Assembly (NCBI GenBank): GCA_026400815.1 | Contig: JAPLOI010000004.1 | Span: 62,001 to 126,000, forward strand | DNA from: Alphaproteobacteria bacterium | GTDB lineage: Bacteria; Pseudomonadota; Alphaproteobacteria; Acetobacterales; Acetobacteraceae | Reading direction: 5' to 3' | Length of the DNA: 64,000 bases | Program-made: the position numbers and the translations under genes | Part shown: piece after piece, positions 35,871 through 45,112 of the stretch | Position numbering within the stretch: position 1 is the stretch's first letter | How the letters are laid out: each line of letters begins with the position of its first letter | Notes under the pieces: generated by a model | Told to the model about the DNA's origin: nothing | The model's database searches: none | Seen by the model: only the letters and a program-made list of their open reading frames with translations

Positions 35871-36781
35871 CACGCAGCTCCACGGGGCGACAGCGCCCGG
35901 GCCGACTGGCCGGGCACACCCGCCAGCATGGCGCCCGAAGCAGCGCGGCGCGGGCCATGCTCGTCGATGCTCTCGGCCAGCACCCGCAGAGCAGTGCCGA
36001 ACACCAGCAGGGCGAAGCCCGGGAACACAACGACCCACCATTGGCCGGCATAGAGATGCTCCACGCCCTCGCGGATCATCGAACCCCATTCCGTCGTATC
36101 GGCCGCGGTGGCGATGCCGACAAAGCCCATGGCCGCCAGCACGCCCAGCGCCCAGGCGGCCTGGCGCGGAATCTCGCCGGCGATCCGTGCCAGGGTGTTG
36201 GGCAGCAGATGCACAAGAACCAGCCGATGCAAGGGGTTGCCAGCCGCGGTTGCGGCTTCAACAAAACCGCGTTCGTGCAGGGCCCGAACCTCGTCACGCA
36301 TGGCACGGGCGAAGACGATGGCTTCCAGCACACCGATGGCGAAGACCACGTGGCGCAAGGACGGCCCCATGGCAGCCACCAGCGCCATCGCCAGCAACAG
36401 CGGCGGCACCAGGCTGATGCCCTGGAAGATGCGGCTGAGGAATGCATCAAACCAGCCACCGCCGAGCCCTGCCGCAAGCCCCAAAGGCGCGCCAATCAGG
36501 ATCGCCAGTGCCAGGGCGGCCAGCGGCACCGCAAACGCATAGCGCGCGCCATCGATCACACGCGCCAGCACGTCTCGGCCATTGCCATCGGTTCCCAGCG
36601 GATGCGCCAGCGAGGGCGCCTGAAGAACAAGCCCGGCCTCCTGCGCGCCGGGCGGGTACGGCCAGGCAACGGGGCGCGCCAGCACGGCCAGCGCAAACCC
36701 CACCAGGACAACCAATGCCAATGCCGCGCCCATGCGGCGACGGGCCAAGACGCGAAGCAGCCGCAACATGCCTCCGATCAT
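35870..36781 (-). CDS. ABC importer C: DppC-type permease
   Basis: A 303-residue permease. Hallmark HPLGTDGNGRDVLARVIDG follows the first helix, and about six hydrophobic segments are visible. The EAA-like loop is GFVEAATAAGNPLHRL. ATG 36781 overlaps the preceding permease stop by 4 nt. It uses more Ala/Leu-rich helices than the permeases of systems A, B and E, fitting a diverged importer. Confidence 0.87.
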   Translation of the reverse strand: MIGGMLRLLRVLARRRMGAALALVVLVGFALAVLARPVAWPYPPGAQEAGLVLQAPSLAHPLGTDGNGRDVLARVIDGARYAFAVPLAALALAILIGAPLGLAAGLGGGWFDAFLSRIFQGISLVPPLLLAMALVAAMGPSLRHVVFAIGVLEAIVFARAMRDEVRALHERGFVEAATAAGNPLHRLVLVHLLPNTLARIAGEIPRQAAWALGVLAAMGFVGIATAADTTEWGSMIREGVEHLYAGQWWVVVFPGFALLVFGTALRVLAESIDEHGPRRAASGAMLAGVPGQSARALSPRGAA

Positions 36782-37794
36782 GCCCGCCTGATCCGAATGC
36801 GGGCCAGCCGTCGGATGACGGCATGCAGCAGGTGGACGGTGGCTGCGATGGCGGCGCTTGCGAGAATGAAGCCCTGCACGGCAGCGAAATCCGCCTTGGC
36901 CATGGCCTCCAGGCCATATTGGCCAATGCCACCCCAGGCGAACACGTATTCCACCAGCGCCGTCATGCTGAGCAGTGCGGCAGATTGGGCGGCGAGCCCC
37001 CCGCCGATCGCCGGCAGCGCGCCGCGCAGGGCGATAATGGTCAGCATCTCGCGCGACATGCCCTGGGCACGGGCGTAGACGAAATGGGGCGCATCCATCT
37101 GGGCCAACATGGCGCCACGCACCAGCAGGGTCAGCGAGGCCCCCAGCATCAGCGCCAGGGTGAACACAGGCATCACGAGCTGGGCCAGGGCCGAACGCGC
37201 CGCGATCGAATCCTGCATCAGGAACGCGTCGATGAAATAGCTGCCGGTGATGGTAGGCGGCGGCGACAGCACGATGCTGATGCGCCCCGACGGCGCCGGC
37301 GCGATATCCAGCCAGCGAAAGAACACCAGGAGCACCAGCAGGGCGAGGAAGAAGGGCGGCATCGCCTCCCCCAACACGGACGTGCCGCGCACCGTGCGGT
37401 CCTCCGCGGTATCCCGGGCGAAGGCGGCAGCCATGCCGGTGGGCACCGCCATCAGCGTTCCCAGGAATATGGCATAGAGCATCAGTTCCAGGGTCGCGGG
37501 AAGGCGGTGGAGAATCTCGTCAAGGACGCTCTCGCTGGTCAGCCATGATCGGCCAAACTCTCCGCCCAGGACGCGAATGGCATAGCGCACCAATTGCACG
37601 AAGGCCGGCCTGTCGAGGCCATAGTCCTGCACCAGCTGGGCCCGTTCCTCAACACCGGGGCTGGGGCCGCCCAGCAGGACATCGGTCGGCCCGGCGCCAA
37701 GCTTCACAAGCAGGAAGCTCGTGAACACCACCACCAAGGCTAGGAAGAGCCCCACGCCAATGCGGCGCAGGAGGGCGCGGACCGGACGCTCCAT
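36778..37794 (-). CDS. ABC importer C: DppB-type permease
   Basis: A 338-residue permease. First helix VGLFLALVVVFTSFLLVKLG, then GLDRPAFVQLVRYA, and cytoplasmic loop HFVYARAQGMSREMLTI. First gene of operon C. No SBP gene precedes it: the 298 nt upstream hold nothing recognisable, and beyond lies the sugar-type system D on the same strand. The system must borrow an SBP encoded elsewhere, or an adjacent one. Confidence 0.87.
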   Translation of the reverse strand: MERPVRALLRRIGVGLFLALVVVFTSFLLVKLGAGPTDVLLGGPSPGVEERAQLVQDYGLDRPAFVQLVRYAIRVLGGEFGRSWLTSESVLDEILHRLPATLELMLYAIFLGTLMAVPTGMAAAFARDTAEDRTVRGTSVLGEAMPPFFLALLVLLVFFRWLDIAPAPSGRISIVLSPPPTITGSYFIDAFLMQDSIAARSALAQLVMPVFTLALMLGASLTLLVRGAMLAQMDAPHFVYARAQGMSREMLTIIALRGALPAIGGGLAAQSAALLSMTALVEYVFAWGGIGQYGLEAMAKADFAAVQGFILASAAIAATVHLLHAVIRRLARIRIRRA

Positions 37795-38092
37795 CGCGTC
37801 AGAAAGTCCCCGGGCGCTCGGCCGCGGAAGCCACTGTCGGGTCCACCATGGGCCTCATCTCCCGGGAACGCTGCCCCGGGCTCCCTGCCGTGTCACGCCT
37901 TGCACTGCCTCGGCCGCCGGGCGCTGGCCCGGGTAGCCCCTAGAACTCAAGCGCTTCCGCCTGGCTCCGTCGTCGCGGCTGCGGTCCGGGCGAGGAAAGC
38001 GGAAACGCGCCCCAGCGCATACCACGAATCGTGACGATGACAACCTTCTGATTGGCCGACTGCAATGCCGGCGTACTCCAGTATGCCCCGCC
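37795..38092. other. Intergenic, nothing recognised
   Basis: A 298-base gap between the end of system D and the start of system C, both leftward. Small GC-rich inverted repeats occur (for example CCCGGGAACGCTGCCCCGGG), but there is no convincing terminator, promoter or gene. Confidence 0.5.
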
Positions 38093-38965
38093 TCAGCCCT
38101 TCACCGCGCCAGCCGTGAGGCCGGAGGCGTATTGGTCGACAAAAAAGGAATACACCAGCGCCACGGGAACCGAGCCCAGCAGCGCACCGGCCATGAGCGG
38201 CCCCCAGAAATAGAAATCCGCCCGGGTCAGCTGCACAATCACACCCACCGGAATGGTGCGTTCCGCCGATGCGGTCACCAGCGTCAGCGCGTAGATGAAC
38301 TCGTTCCAGGACAGCGTGAAGGAGAAGATGCCCGCCGACAGGATCCCTGGCCGGGCGAGCGGCAGCGCGATCCGCAACATGGCGCCCAGGCGCGTCAGCC
38401 CGTCGATCCGTGCGCAATCCTCGAGGTCGGAGGGAATGGTGCGGAAATACCCGCTCATCAGCCAGGTGACGAAGGGCACCAGGAAGGTGGGGTACACGAT
38501 CACCAGGGCCCAGATCGTGTCGTCCATGCCGATGCTGGCCATCACCTCCACCATGGGGATGAACAGCAGGGTGGTGGGAACCAGGTAGGTCACGAAAATC
38601 GCGGTGCCGACGAACTCCGATCCCCGGAAGCGCAGCCGTGCCAGGGCGTAGCCGGCCGGCACGCCCATGATCAGCGCGATGGCGGTGGAAAGAGTCGCCA
38701 CCATCATCGTGTTGGCGACCCAAGTGACAAAATCGGTCTTCTCGAACAGGTAGATGAAGTGGTCCAGGGTGGGGGCGGCCACGTAGAGTGGGCTTTTCGA
38801 CCCGTCGTACAGCTCGGAATCCGGCTTCAGCGCCGTGATCAACATCCAGTAGAACGGGCCGACCAGGAAGATGAGGAAGAACGCCAGCGGCGCCCAGACG
38901 AACAGGGCGCGCTCCAGCCGCGGGTTGTGGGAACGGTAGGCGCCGGGCGCCAGGGGTGCGCTCAT
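38093..38965 (-). CDS. ABC importer D: MalG/UgpE-type sugar permease
   Basis: A 290-residue carbohydrate-type permease. The first helix (FVWAPLAFFLIFLVGPFYWM) and the EAA-like loop LEDCARIDGLTRLGAMLRI are characteristic of the MalG family. ATG 38965 is chosen, with GAGGAG upstream; TTG 38968 is immediately adjacent. It is the last gene of the operon, and no MalK-type ATPase follows. Confidence 0.9.
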   Translation of the reverse strand: MSAPLAPGAYRSHNPRLERALFVWAPLAFFLIFLVGPFYWMLITALKPDSELYDGSKSPLYVAAPTLDHFIYLFEKTDFVTWVANTMMVATLSTAIALIMGVPAGYALARLRFRGSEFVGTAIFVTYLVPTTLLFIPMVEVMASIGMDDTIWALVIVYPTFLVPFVTWLMSGYFRTIPSDLEDCARIDGLTRLGAMLRIALPLARPGILSAGIFSFTLSWNEFIYALTLVTASAERTIPVGVIVQLTRADFYFWGPLMAGALLGSVPVALVYSFFVDQYASGLTAGAVKG

Positions 38966-38975
38966 CAACGGCTCC

Positions 38976-39920
38976 TCAGGCGACCGTGCTGCGGCGGATG
39001 CGGCGCAGCTGCCAGATAATCAGCACCAGCAGCACGGGCAGCATCGTGAGCGAGATGGCCGCCCCCTCGCCGATGTTCCCGCTCGCAAGCCCGGTCTGGT
39101 AGCTGAGCGTGGCGAGCACATGGGTGGCGTTCATCGGCCCGCCTTTGGTGAGGCCATAGACGATGCCGAAATCCGAGAAGGTCCAGATGATCGAGAGCAC
39201 CAGCGCCGTCAGCAGCACCGGCATCACCAGCGGCAGCGTGACGTAGCGGAAGCGCTGGAACTTGCCCGCGCCATCGATCGCAGAGGCGTCGTAGAGGTCA
39301 TGCGGGATGGCCTGCAGCCCTGCCAGCACCGTGATCGCCATGAAGGGCACGCCGCGCCAGGCATTCACCAGCAGCACGGAAAACAGGGCGAGGTCGGGGT
39401 CGGTCAGCCAGTTGAAGCCGTGCTCCATCAGCCCGGACTGCACCAGGATGTAGTTCAGCACCGAGAAATTCGGGTTGAACATCCACAGCCACGCCATGGT
39501 GCCCAGCACCGTGGGCACGATCCAGGGCAACAGGATCGCGGCCCGCACGGCCCGGCGGAAGCGAAAGCTCTCGTTCAAAAGCAGCGCAAGGCCAACCCCA
39601 AGCACCAGGCGGATGGCGACGGAGCCCGCGGTGAAGATGAAGGTGTTGCGCAGCGTTTGGCGATAGATGCTGCTCTCCCAGAGCAGCACGAAATTCTCCA
39701 GGCCAACGAACACCCCGGGGTCCGCCAGCGTGCGGTCGGACAGCGCGTAGCCGATCGCCACGGAGAACGGATAGGCCACCAGCACCAGCAACAGCAGAAC
39801 CACCGGCGCCACCAGCAGGTAGCCGAGCGAGCGTTCGCTGTCGACGAGGTCGGAGAGGCGGCTGCGCCGAACCGTCCGGGTGGAACGGTCCGGCGCGCCG
39901 GCTGTGGTCGAGGAGCCCAT
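38976..39920 (-). CDS. ABC importer D: MalF/UgpA-type sugar permease
   Basis: A 314-residue permease. A polar N-terminal tail (about 1-30) precedes the first helix (LGYLLVAPVVLLLLVLVAY), and the EAA-like loop is LYDASAIDGAGKFQRFRYV. The frame stays open upstream to 41132, but that part is a shadow of the SBP gene. Start 39920 (MGSSTTAGAPD) fits the family length. It pairs with the MalG-type permease 10 nt downstream. Confidence 0.9.
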   Translation of the reverse strand: MGSSTTAGAPDRSTRTVRRSRLSDLVDSERSLGYLLVAPVVLLLLVLVAYPFSVAIGYALSDRTLADPGVFVGLENFVLLWESSIYRQTLRNTFIFTAGSVAIRLVLGVGLALLLNESFRFRRAVRAAILLPWIVPTVLGTMAWLWMFNPNFSVLNYILVQSGLMEHGFNWLTDPDLALFSVLLVNAWRGVPFMAITVLAGLQAIPHDLYDASAIDGAGKFQRFRYVTLPLVMPVLLTALVLSIIWTFSDFGIVYGLTKGGPMNATHVLATLSYQTGLASGNIGEGAAISLTMLPVLLVLIIWQLRRIRRSTVA

Positions 39921-39946
39921 TGAGGGCGCGCCCGGCGGGGTTGCGA

Positions 39947-41275
39947 TCAGGTGCGGCTGCGGCGACGGGCGATCTGCTGGTATTCCTTCTCGGCCCAGGC
40001 CACCGCGTCGCGCGGGGTGAGCTGGCCGGTGCAGGCCTTCGCGAACATGTCCACCAGGATGTACTTGTTCACCGCCTCTGCCGCTACTGGCGTCGGCGGG
40101 CCGCCATAGCCGGGCAGACGGTTGATCTTGTTCAGGTCGCGGAAGATCTTCAGCTTGGGATCCTCCGGCCAAACGTCCTCGCTGTCGAAGCCCGCCAGCT
40201 GCGGGATGAAGTAGGACTGGCCCACCTTGGTCCACTTCGGCAGGAAGGTGCGGCTGTACCACGCCTTCAGGAACTCGCGCTGGCCGGCCTTGTTCGGGCT
40301 GGAGGCAAAGGGCAGCCACACGTTGATGTTGTAGTTGGCGAAGCGCCCGGCGGGGCCGGACGGCCAGTTGGCGTGGTCCATATTGTCCACGATGTTCTTG
40401 CGCGCCGCATCGGTTGCCGCCGCGGCGCGAGAGGCGAGATAGATCGTGTTCACGTTCACCGTGGCCGAGACCTTGCTGGCCAGGAAGGCCTGGTTGTTGT
40501 CCGGATCCAGCCAGGCGGTCGTGCCGGGGATGAAGTACTGGTAGATTTCCTTGTACCACTCCACCGCGGCCAGCGTGCCGGGCGAGTTGATCGCCACCGT
40601 GCGGCCGTCCGCCTCGAATTCCTTGCCGCCGAAGGCCCACAGTACGGGATAGTTGGTGGAGCGCCCGTCGCCGGAGGCATGGCCCAGCGTCATGCCGATC
40701 GGGGTGCCCTTGGCATGCAGCTTCTTGGCGGCATCGAGCAGGCCGGCGAAGGTGTCTGGGAACTTGTCCACCCCGGCGGCGCGGAACATGTCGGTCCGCC
40801 AGTTCCAGGCGGCCGGCGCCTGGCCGATCGGCAGGCTCTTCCACCGGCCACCCACCATGGAAGCCGCCTTGGCGGCATCCATCCAGCCGCCATAGTTCTT
40901 GCCCACCTCGTCGGCGAGGTCGGTCACGTCGTTCAACTTGGCGGCGTACACATAGGTATCGAATTCCACGCCCACGGCCAGGTCGGCGCCGCGCCCGGTG
41001 CCGATCACGGACGCGGTCTTGGTCATCAGCTCGTCGCCGGCGAAGCGCTCCACGCGGATTTCCATGCCCGAGTCGCGCGCGAGGTCCGCGGCGAGCTGGT
41101 CGAGCAGGGTGTTGGTTTGCGGCACGTACCACTGGCCAGCGAGGATGGTGAGCTTCGTGCCCTTCAGCGTGCCCTGGGCGATGGAGGGCGTGGCAAGCGA
41201 GAGGGCGGGGGCAGCGGCGGCGCCGGCGAGCAGCTTGCGCCGGCTGACATGGGCCTGGCTGCGATCCTGGGTCAT
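39947..41275 (-). CDS. ABC importer D: family 1 extracellular solute-binding protein
   Basis: A 442-residue binding protein with a twin-arginine leader (VSRRKLLAGAAAAPALS) and likely cleavage after SIAQ. Family 1 features are AWNWRTDMFRAAGVDKFPDTF and NYPVLWAFGGKEF. It fits the sugar/polyol class. It heads operon D, and the divergent system E SBP starts 238 nt away across a shared promoter region. Substrate unknown; arabinosides, glycerol-phosphate or polyols are all possible in this class. Confidence 0.9.
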   Translation of the reverse strand: MTQDRSQAHVSRRKLLAGAAAAPALSLATPSIAQGTLKGTKLTILAGQWYVPQTNTLLDQLAADLARDSGMEIRVERFAGDELMTKTASVIGTGRGADLAVGVEFDTYVYAAKLNDVTDLADEVGKNYGGWMDAAKAASMVGGRWKSLPIGQAPAAWNWRTDMFRAAGVDKFPDTFAGLLDAAKKLHAKGTPIGMTLGHASGDGRSTNYPVLWAFGGKEFEADGRTVAINSPGTLAAVEWYKEIYQYFIPGTTAWLDPDNNQAFLASKVSATVNVNTIYLASRAAAATDAARKNIVDNMDHANWPSGPAGRFANYNINVWLPFASSPNKAGQREFLKAWYSRTFLPKWTKVGQSYFIPQLAGFDSEDVWPEDPKLKIFRDLNKINRLPGYGGPPTPVAAEAVNKYILVDMFAKACTGQLTPRDAVAWAEKEYQQIARRRSRT

Positions 41276-41369
41276 GGGGGCGTCTCCTCGTTTGGCGTTT
41301 CTTGTTGCTGCGGCCTTCCCCTTACGCGTCGGACCGCCTGCCGGGGGGTGCGTTCCACGCCCCTTCCTG

Positions 41370-41392
41370 CGGCAGCTAATATAATACTATGC
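41370..41392. promoter_or_regulatory. AT-rich core of divergent promoter region
   Basis: CTAATATAATACTATG lies in the 238-nt gap between the divergent SBP genes of systems D and E. It contains a TATAAT box that would read rightward and TAGTAT/TATTAT boxes reading leftward. No well-spaced -35 can be assigned. It is a likely control point for both operons. Confidence 0.35.
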
Positions 41393-41513
41393 GCCGAATG
41401 CGGCGGCTGGCCAGTGGATTCGCGGCGCTTGTTGGCGGGGCAAAGCCTCAGCTAGGATTGCTGCACTGCCGCGAACGCCGCTCCGGCGATTCCCCCCAAG
41501 ACTGGAGGACCAC

Positions 41514-43130
41514 ATGCCCCCGACGGTTAAAGCCGCGCTTGCTGCCACGTTGCTGGCCGGCGCCGCTGCCCTCTCCCCGCAGGCCCAGGCGGCGACGCCG
41601 CGCGATGCGCTGGTGATGGCGTGGAACCTGGATGCGCTGATCACCTTCGATCCCGCGCAGATCGCCGAGGTGAACGGCAACGACATCATCCGCAACGTGT
41701 GCGAGCCGCTGGTCAACTACGACCTGAAGGACGTCTCGAAGATGGTGCCCGGCACCGCCGAGAGCTGGACCACCTCCGAAGACGGCATGACGATCACGTT
41801 CAAGCTGCGCGACAACCTGAAATTCCCCAATGGCCGCACCGCCACGGCGCAGGATGCCGTGTGGTCGATGCACCGTGTGGTGGGGCTGGGCTACGGCAAC
41901 TCCGCCAACTTCACCCAGTGGGGCTTCACCCGCGACAAGATCGAGCAGCAGATCACCGCGGCGGATGATCGCACCATCGTGGTGAAGATGGACCGGCCGT
42001 ACCCCGTCGGCCTCATGCTGTCGGCCATGTTCGCCTCTGGCTCCACCGGCATCATGGACAGCGAGATCGGCAAGAAAGAGGCCAAGACCGTCGATGGCCG
42101 CTACGACTGGGCCAACCCGTTCTTCAAGACCAACCCGGTTTGCGTGGGCCACTATCGCGTCACGCGCTGGAACACCAACGAGGTGGTGATCCTGGAGCGC
42201 AACGAGAACTACTACGGCGAGAAGGCCAAGCTGCGCCGCGTGATCATCCGTCACGTGCCTGAAAGCGCCGCCCAGCGCCTGCTGCTGGAGAAGGGCGACA
42301 TCGACGTGGCCCGCCTGCTGAACACCGACGACCTGCGCGCCCTTTCGAAGAACAAGGACGTGGAGGTCACCGCCACCACCATACACGGGTTCAGCTACCT
42401 CGCCTTCAACGCGCAGGATCCGATCTTCTCCAACCCCAAGGTGCGCCAGGCCTTCCGCTGGATGATCGACTACCAGGGCCTTGGCTCCACCGTGCTGGAA
42501 TACCAGGGCACGCCGCGCGCCAGCCTGGTGCCGATCGGCGCCTTCGGCGCGCTGGACGAGAAGGAAGGCCAGCCCTTCAAGCTCGACCTTGAGAAGGCCA
42601 AGGCGCTGCTGGCCGAGGCCGGCTTCCCCAACGGCTTCACCAAGAAGTTCATCCACTCCGCCAACAGCATCTCGCCCCAGATCGCGCAGCACGTGCAGGC
42701 CAACGCGGCCAAGATCGGCGTGAACCTGCAGCTGGAGCAGATGGCCGATGCCCAGCTCTTCACCCGTGCCCGCGCCCGCGAGTTCGAGGTGCTGCTGATC
42801 GGCTGGGGCGCCGGCTATCCGGACGCCGACAGCATGATCTCCCGCCATGCCGTGAACCCGGACAACAGGCCGGAGGCACGCCTGGCCCAGTACCCGTCTT
42901 GGCGCTCGTCCTGGCAGGACACGAAGATCAACGAGATGGCCGATGCCGCGCGGATGGAGCGCGACACCACCAAGCGGATCGCGATGTATCACGAGATTCA
43001 GAAGTACATGATGGACAACGGCCCGATGGCCTACATCTACCAGACCGTGCGGCCGATCGCCGTGCGCAAGGAGATCAAGGGCTTCGCGATGACGCCGTTT
43101 GACGTCGACTACGCCACCGCCGGCAAGTAG
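41514..43130 (+). CDS. ABC importer E: family 5 solute-binding protein
   Basis: A 538-residue binding protein with a Sec leader (VKAALAATLLAGAAALSP) and mature start near AATPRDALVMAW. Family blocks include TAESWTTSEDG, IIRHVPESAAQRLLLEKGD and NPKVRQAFRWMIDYQ. The opening and several internal blocks match the SBP of system A, so the two are paralogs. It heads the second complete peptide-type importer of the window. GGAGG lies about 6 nt upstream of the ATG. Confidence 0.9.
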   Translation: MPPTVKAALAATLLAGAAALSPQAQAATPRDALVMAWNLDALITFDPAQIAEVNGNDIIRNVCEPLVNYDLKDVSKMVPGTAESWTTSEDGMTITFKLRDNLKFPNGRTATAQDAVWSMHRVVGLGYGNSANFTQWGFTRDKIEQQITAADDRTIVVKMDRPYPVGLMLSAMFASGSTGIMDSEIGKKEAKTVDGRYDWANPFFKTNPVCVGHYRVTRWNTNEVVILERNENYYGEKAKLRRVIIRHVPESAAQRLLLEKGDIDVARLLNTDDLRALSKNKDVEVTATTIHGFSYLAFNAQDPIFSNPKVRQAFRWMIDYQGLGSTVLEYQGTPRASLVPIGAFGALDEKEGQPFKLDLEKAKALLAEAGFPNGFTKKFIHSANSISPQIAQHVQANAAKIGVNLQLEQMADAQLFTRARAREFEVLLIGWGAGYPDADSMISRHAVNPDNRPEARLAQYPSWRSSWQDTKINEMADAARMERDTTKRIAMYHEIQKYMMDNGPMAYIYQTVRPIAVRKEIKGFAMTPFDVDYATAGK

Positions 43131-43136
43131 CGCGCG

Positions 43137-44207
43137 ATGGCAGAGCCCAAGGCCGCGGCGGGGCAGCCCCCCGCCGCGGCGCCTTCCTCCTCCCCGCCGC
43201 GCTGGGTGCGTCCGCTGCTGCGCCAGTTGGCCTCGGTGGCGGTCACGCTGCTTGGGCTGATGGCGCTGGCCTTCTTCATCGGCCGCATGCTGCCGCTGGA
43301 CCCCGTGATCGCCATCGTTGGCGAACAGGCGGAGAAGGAGACCTACGACATGGTCTACCGCCAGCTCGGCCTCGACAAGCCGCTCTGGCAGCAATTCCTG
43401 TTCTTCATCCGCGACATGCTCAGCGGCGATTTCGGCAATGCCCTGTTCACCGGCAACCGGGTGGCCGACGACCTGAAGCGCGTGTTCCCGGCCACGATCG
43501 AGCTGGCCACCTTCGCCATCATGATCGGTGTGGGCATCGGCGTGCCGGTCGGCGTGCTTGCGGCCGTCTATCGCGACAGCCCATTGGACCACTCGGTACG
43601 GTTCATCGGGCTGCTGGGCTATTCCAGCCCCACCTTCTGGCTGGGCCTGATGGGGCTGATCGTGTTCTACGCTTGGCTCGACCTGGTCGGCGGACCCGGG
43701 CGCCTGGATGTCAGCTACATCGACATGGTGGAACCGGTCACCGGATTGCTCACCGTTGATGCGCTGCTGGTGGGCGAATACGACGTGTTCTGGAACACGC
43801 TGAGCCACATGATCCTGCCCGGCACGATCCTGGGCTATTCCTCCATGGCCTATATCAGCCGCATGACGCGCAGCTTCATGCTGGAGCAGCTGGGCCAGGA
43901 ATACGTCACCGCCGCCCGCGTGAAGGGCCAGTCCAAGTGGCGTGTGGTCTGGCGCCACGCCTTCCGCAACATCCTGGTGCAGCTCATAACGGTGATCGCC
44001 CTGGCCTACGCCTTCCTGCTGGAAGGGGCCGTGCTGACCGAGACCGTCTTCGCCTGGCCCGGTTTCGGCCGCTACCTCACCAGTGGCATCCTGGCCGGGG
44101 ACATGAACGCGGTGCTCGCCTGCGTGCTGATCATCGGGGTGATCTTCGTGGCGCTGAACCTGCTGTCCGATCTTCTGTACCGCTTGCTGGACCCGCGCAC
44201 GAAATGA
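43137..44207 (+). CDS. ABC importer E: DppB-type permease
   Basis: A 356-residue permease with an Ala/Pro-rich N-terminal tail, a first helix (LASVAVTLLGLMALAFFIG), then RMLPLDPVIAIVGEQAEKETYD. It closely parallels the DppB of system A, which has RFMPIDPVIAIVGDKASQETYD at the same place. Its stop overlaps the DppC start (ATGA). It starts 6 nt after the SBP stop. Confidence 0.9.
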   Translation: MAEPKAAAGQPPAAAPSSSPPRWVRPLLRQLASVAVTLLGLMALAFFIGRMLPLDPVIAIVGEQAEKETYDMVYRQLGLDKPLWQQFLFFIRDMLSGDFGNALFTGNRVADDLKRVFPATIELATFAIMIGVGIGVPVGVLAAVYRDSPLDHSVRFIGLLGYSSPTFWLGLMGLIVFYAWLDLVGGPGRLDVSYIDMVEPVTGLLTVDALLVGEYDVFWNTLSHMILPGTILGYSSMAYISRMTRSFMLEQLGQEYVTAARVKGQSKWRVVWRHAFRNILVQLITVIALAYAFLLEGAVLTETVFAWPGFGRYLTSGILAGDMNAVLACVLIIGVIFVALNLLSDLLYRLLDPRTK

Positions 44208-45112
44208 GCGACAACTCCTCAACACTGCGCGGCTGGCTGAGGGCGGAGGTCACCACCTCGCCCCGGCACGCGGCATTGCAGCGCTTCTACTTCGGCTGGC
44301 TGCGGCTCAAGGGCAATCCGCTGGCGTTGTTCGGCCTTTCGGTGCTGCTGTTCCTGATCGTGGTGGCGATCCTGGCGCCCGTGATCGCGCCGGTCGGCTT
44401 CAACGACCAGAGCCTCACGCGCCGGCTGCTGCCCCCCTCCGCCGAGCATTGGTTCGGCACCGACGAGTTGGGGCGGGATGTGTTCAGCCGCATCGTCTGG
44501 GGCTCGCGCATCACGCTCTACATCTCCTGCCTGGTTGCCATCATCGCCGCCCCGGTCGGCCTCGCGGTCGGCACCACCGCCGGTTATTTCGGCGGCTGGA
44601 CGGATACGGTGCTGATGCGGGTGAACGACATCTTCCTGTCCTTTCCCGGCCTGATCCTGGCGCTGGCCTTCGTGGCCGCCCTTGGCCCGGGCATCGAGAA
44701 CGCCGTCATCGCCATCGCGCTCACGGCCTGGCCGCCGATCGCCCGGCTGGCGCGAGCGGAAACGCTCACGGTGCGCTCGTCGGACTACATCGCCGCGGTG
44801 CGCATCCAGGGCGCCTCGCCGGCGCGCATCATCCTCAAGCACATCGTGCCGATGTGCATTCCCTCCGTGGTGGTGCGCATCACGCTGAACATGGCCGGGA
44901 TCATCCTCACCGCCGCGGGCCTCGGCTTCCTCGGCCTCGGCGCGCAGCCGCCCTTGCCGGAATGGGGCGCCATGCTCTCCACCGGAAGGCAGAGCATGCT
45001 GCAGGCCTGGTGGCTCGCCGCCATCCCGGGCCTGGCGATCCTGACCACTTCCCTTGCCTTCAACCTGTTCGGCGACGGGCTGCGCGACGTGCTGGACCCG
45101 AGGTCGGAATGA
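44204..45112 (+). CDS. ABC importer E: DppC-type permease
   Basis: A 302-residue permease. The first helix (LALFGLSVLLFLIVVAILAP) is followed by HWFGTDELGRDVFSRIVWG. Blocks shared with the system A DppC include ALGPGIENAVIAIALTAWP and GLGFLGLGAQPP. ATG 44204 overlaps the previous stop by 4 nt. The end overlaps the next ATPase start (ATGA). Confidence 0.9.
   Translation: MSDNSSTLRGWLRAEVTTSPRHAALQRFYFGWLRLKGNPLALFGLSVLLFLIVVAILAPVIAPVGFNDQSLTRRLLPPSAEHWFGTDELGRDVFSRIVWGSRITLYISCLVAIIAAPVGLAVGTTAGYFGGWTDTVLMRVNDIFLSFPGLILALAFVAALGPGIENAVIAIALTAWPPIARLARAETLTVRSSDYIAAVRIQGASPARIILKHIVPMCIPSVVVRITLNMAGIILTAAGLGFLGLGAQPPLPEWGAMLSTGRQSMLQAWWLAAIPGLAILTTSLAFNLFGDGLRDVLDPRSE

Noticed and set aside
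41448-44225. Minus-strand open frame of 925 codons
   Set aside because: Antisense to the system E SBP and permease; composition is typical shadow reading with no recognisable motif.
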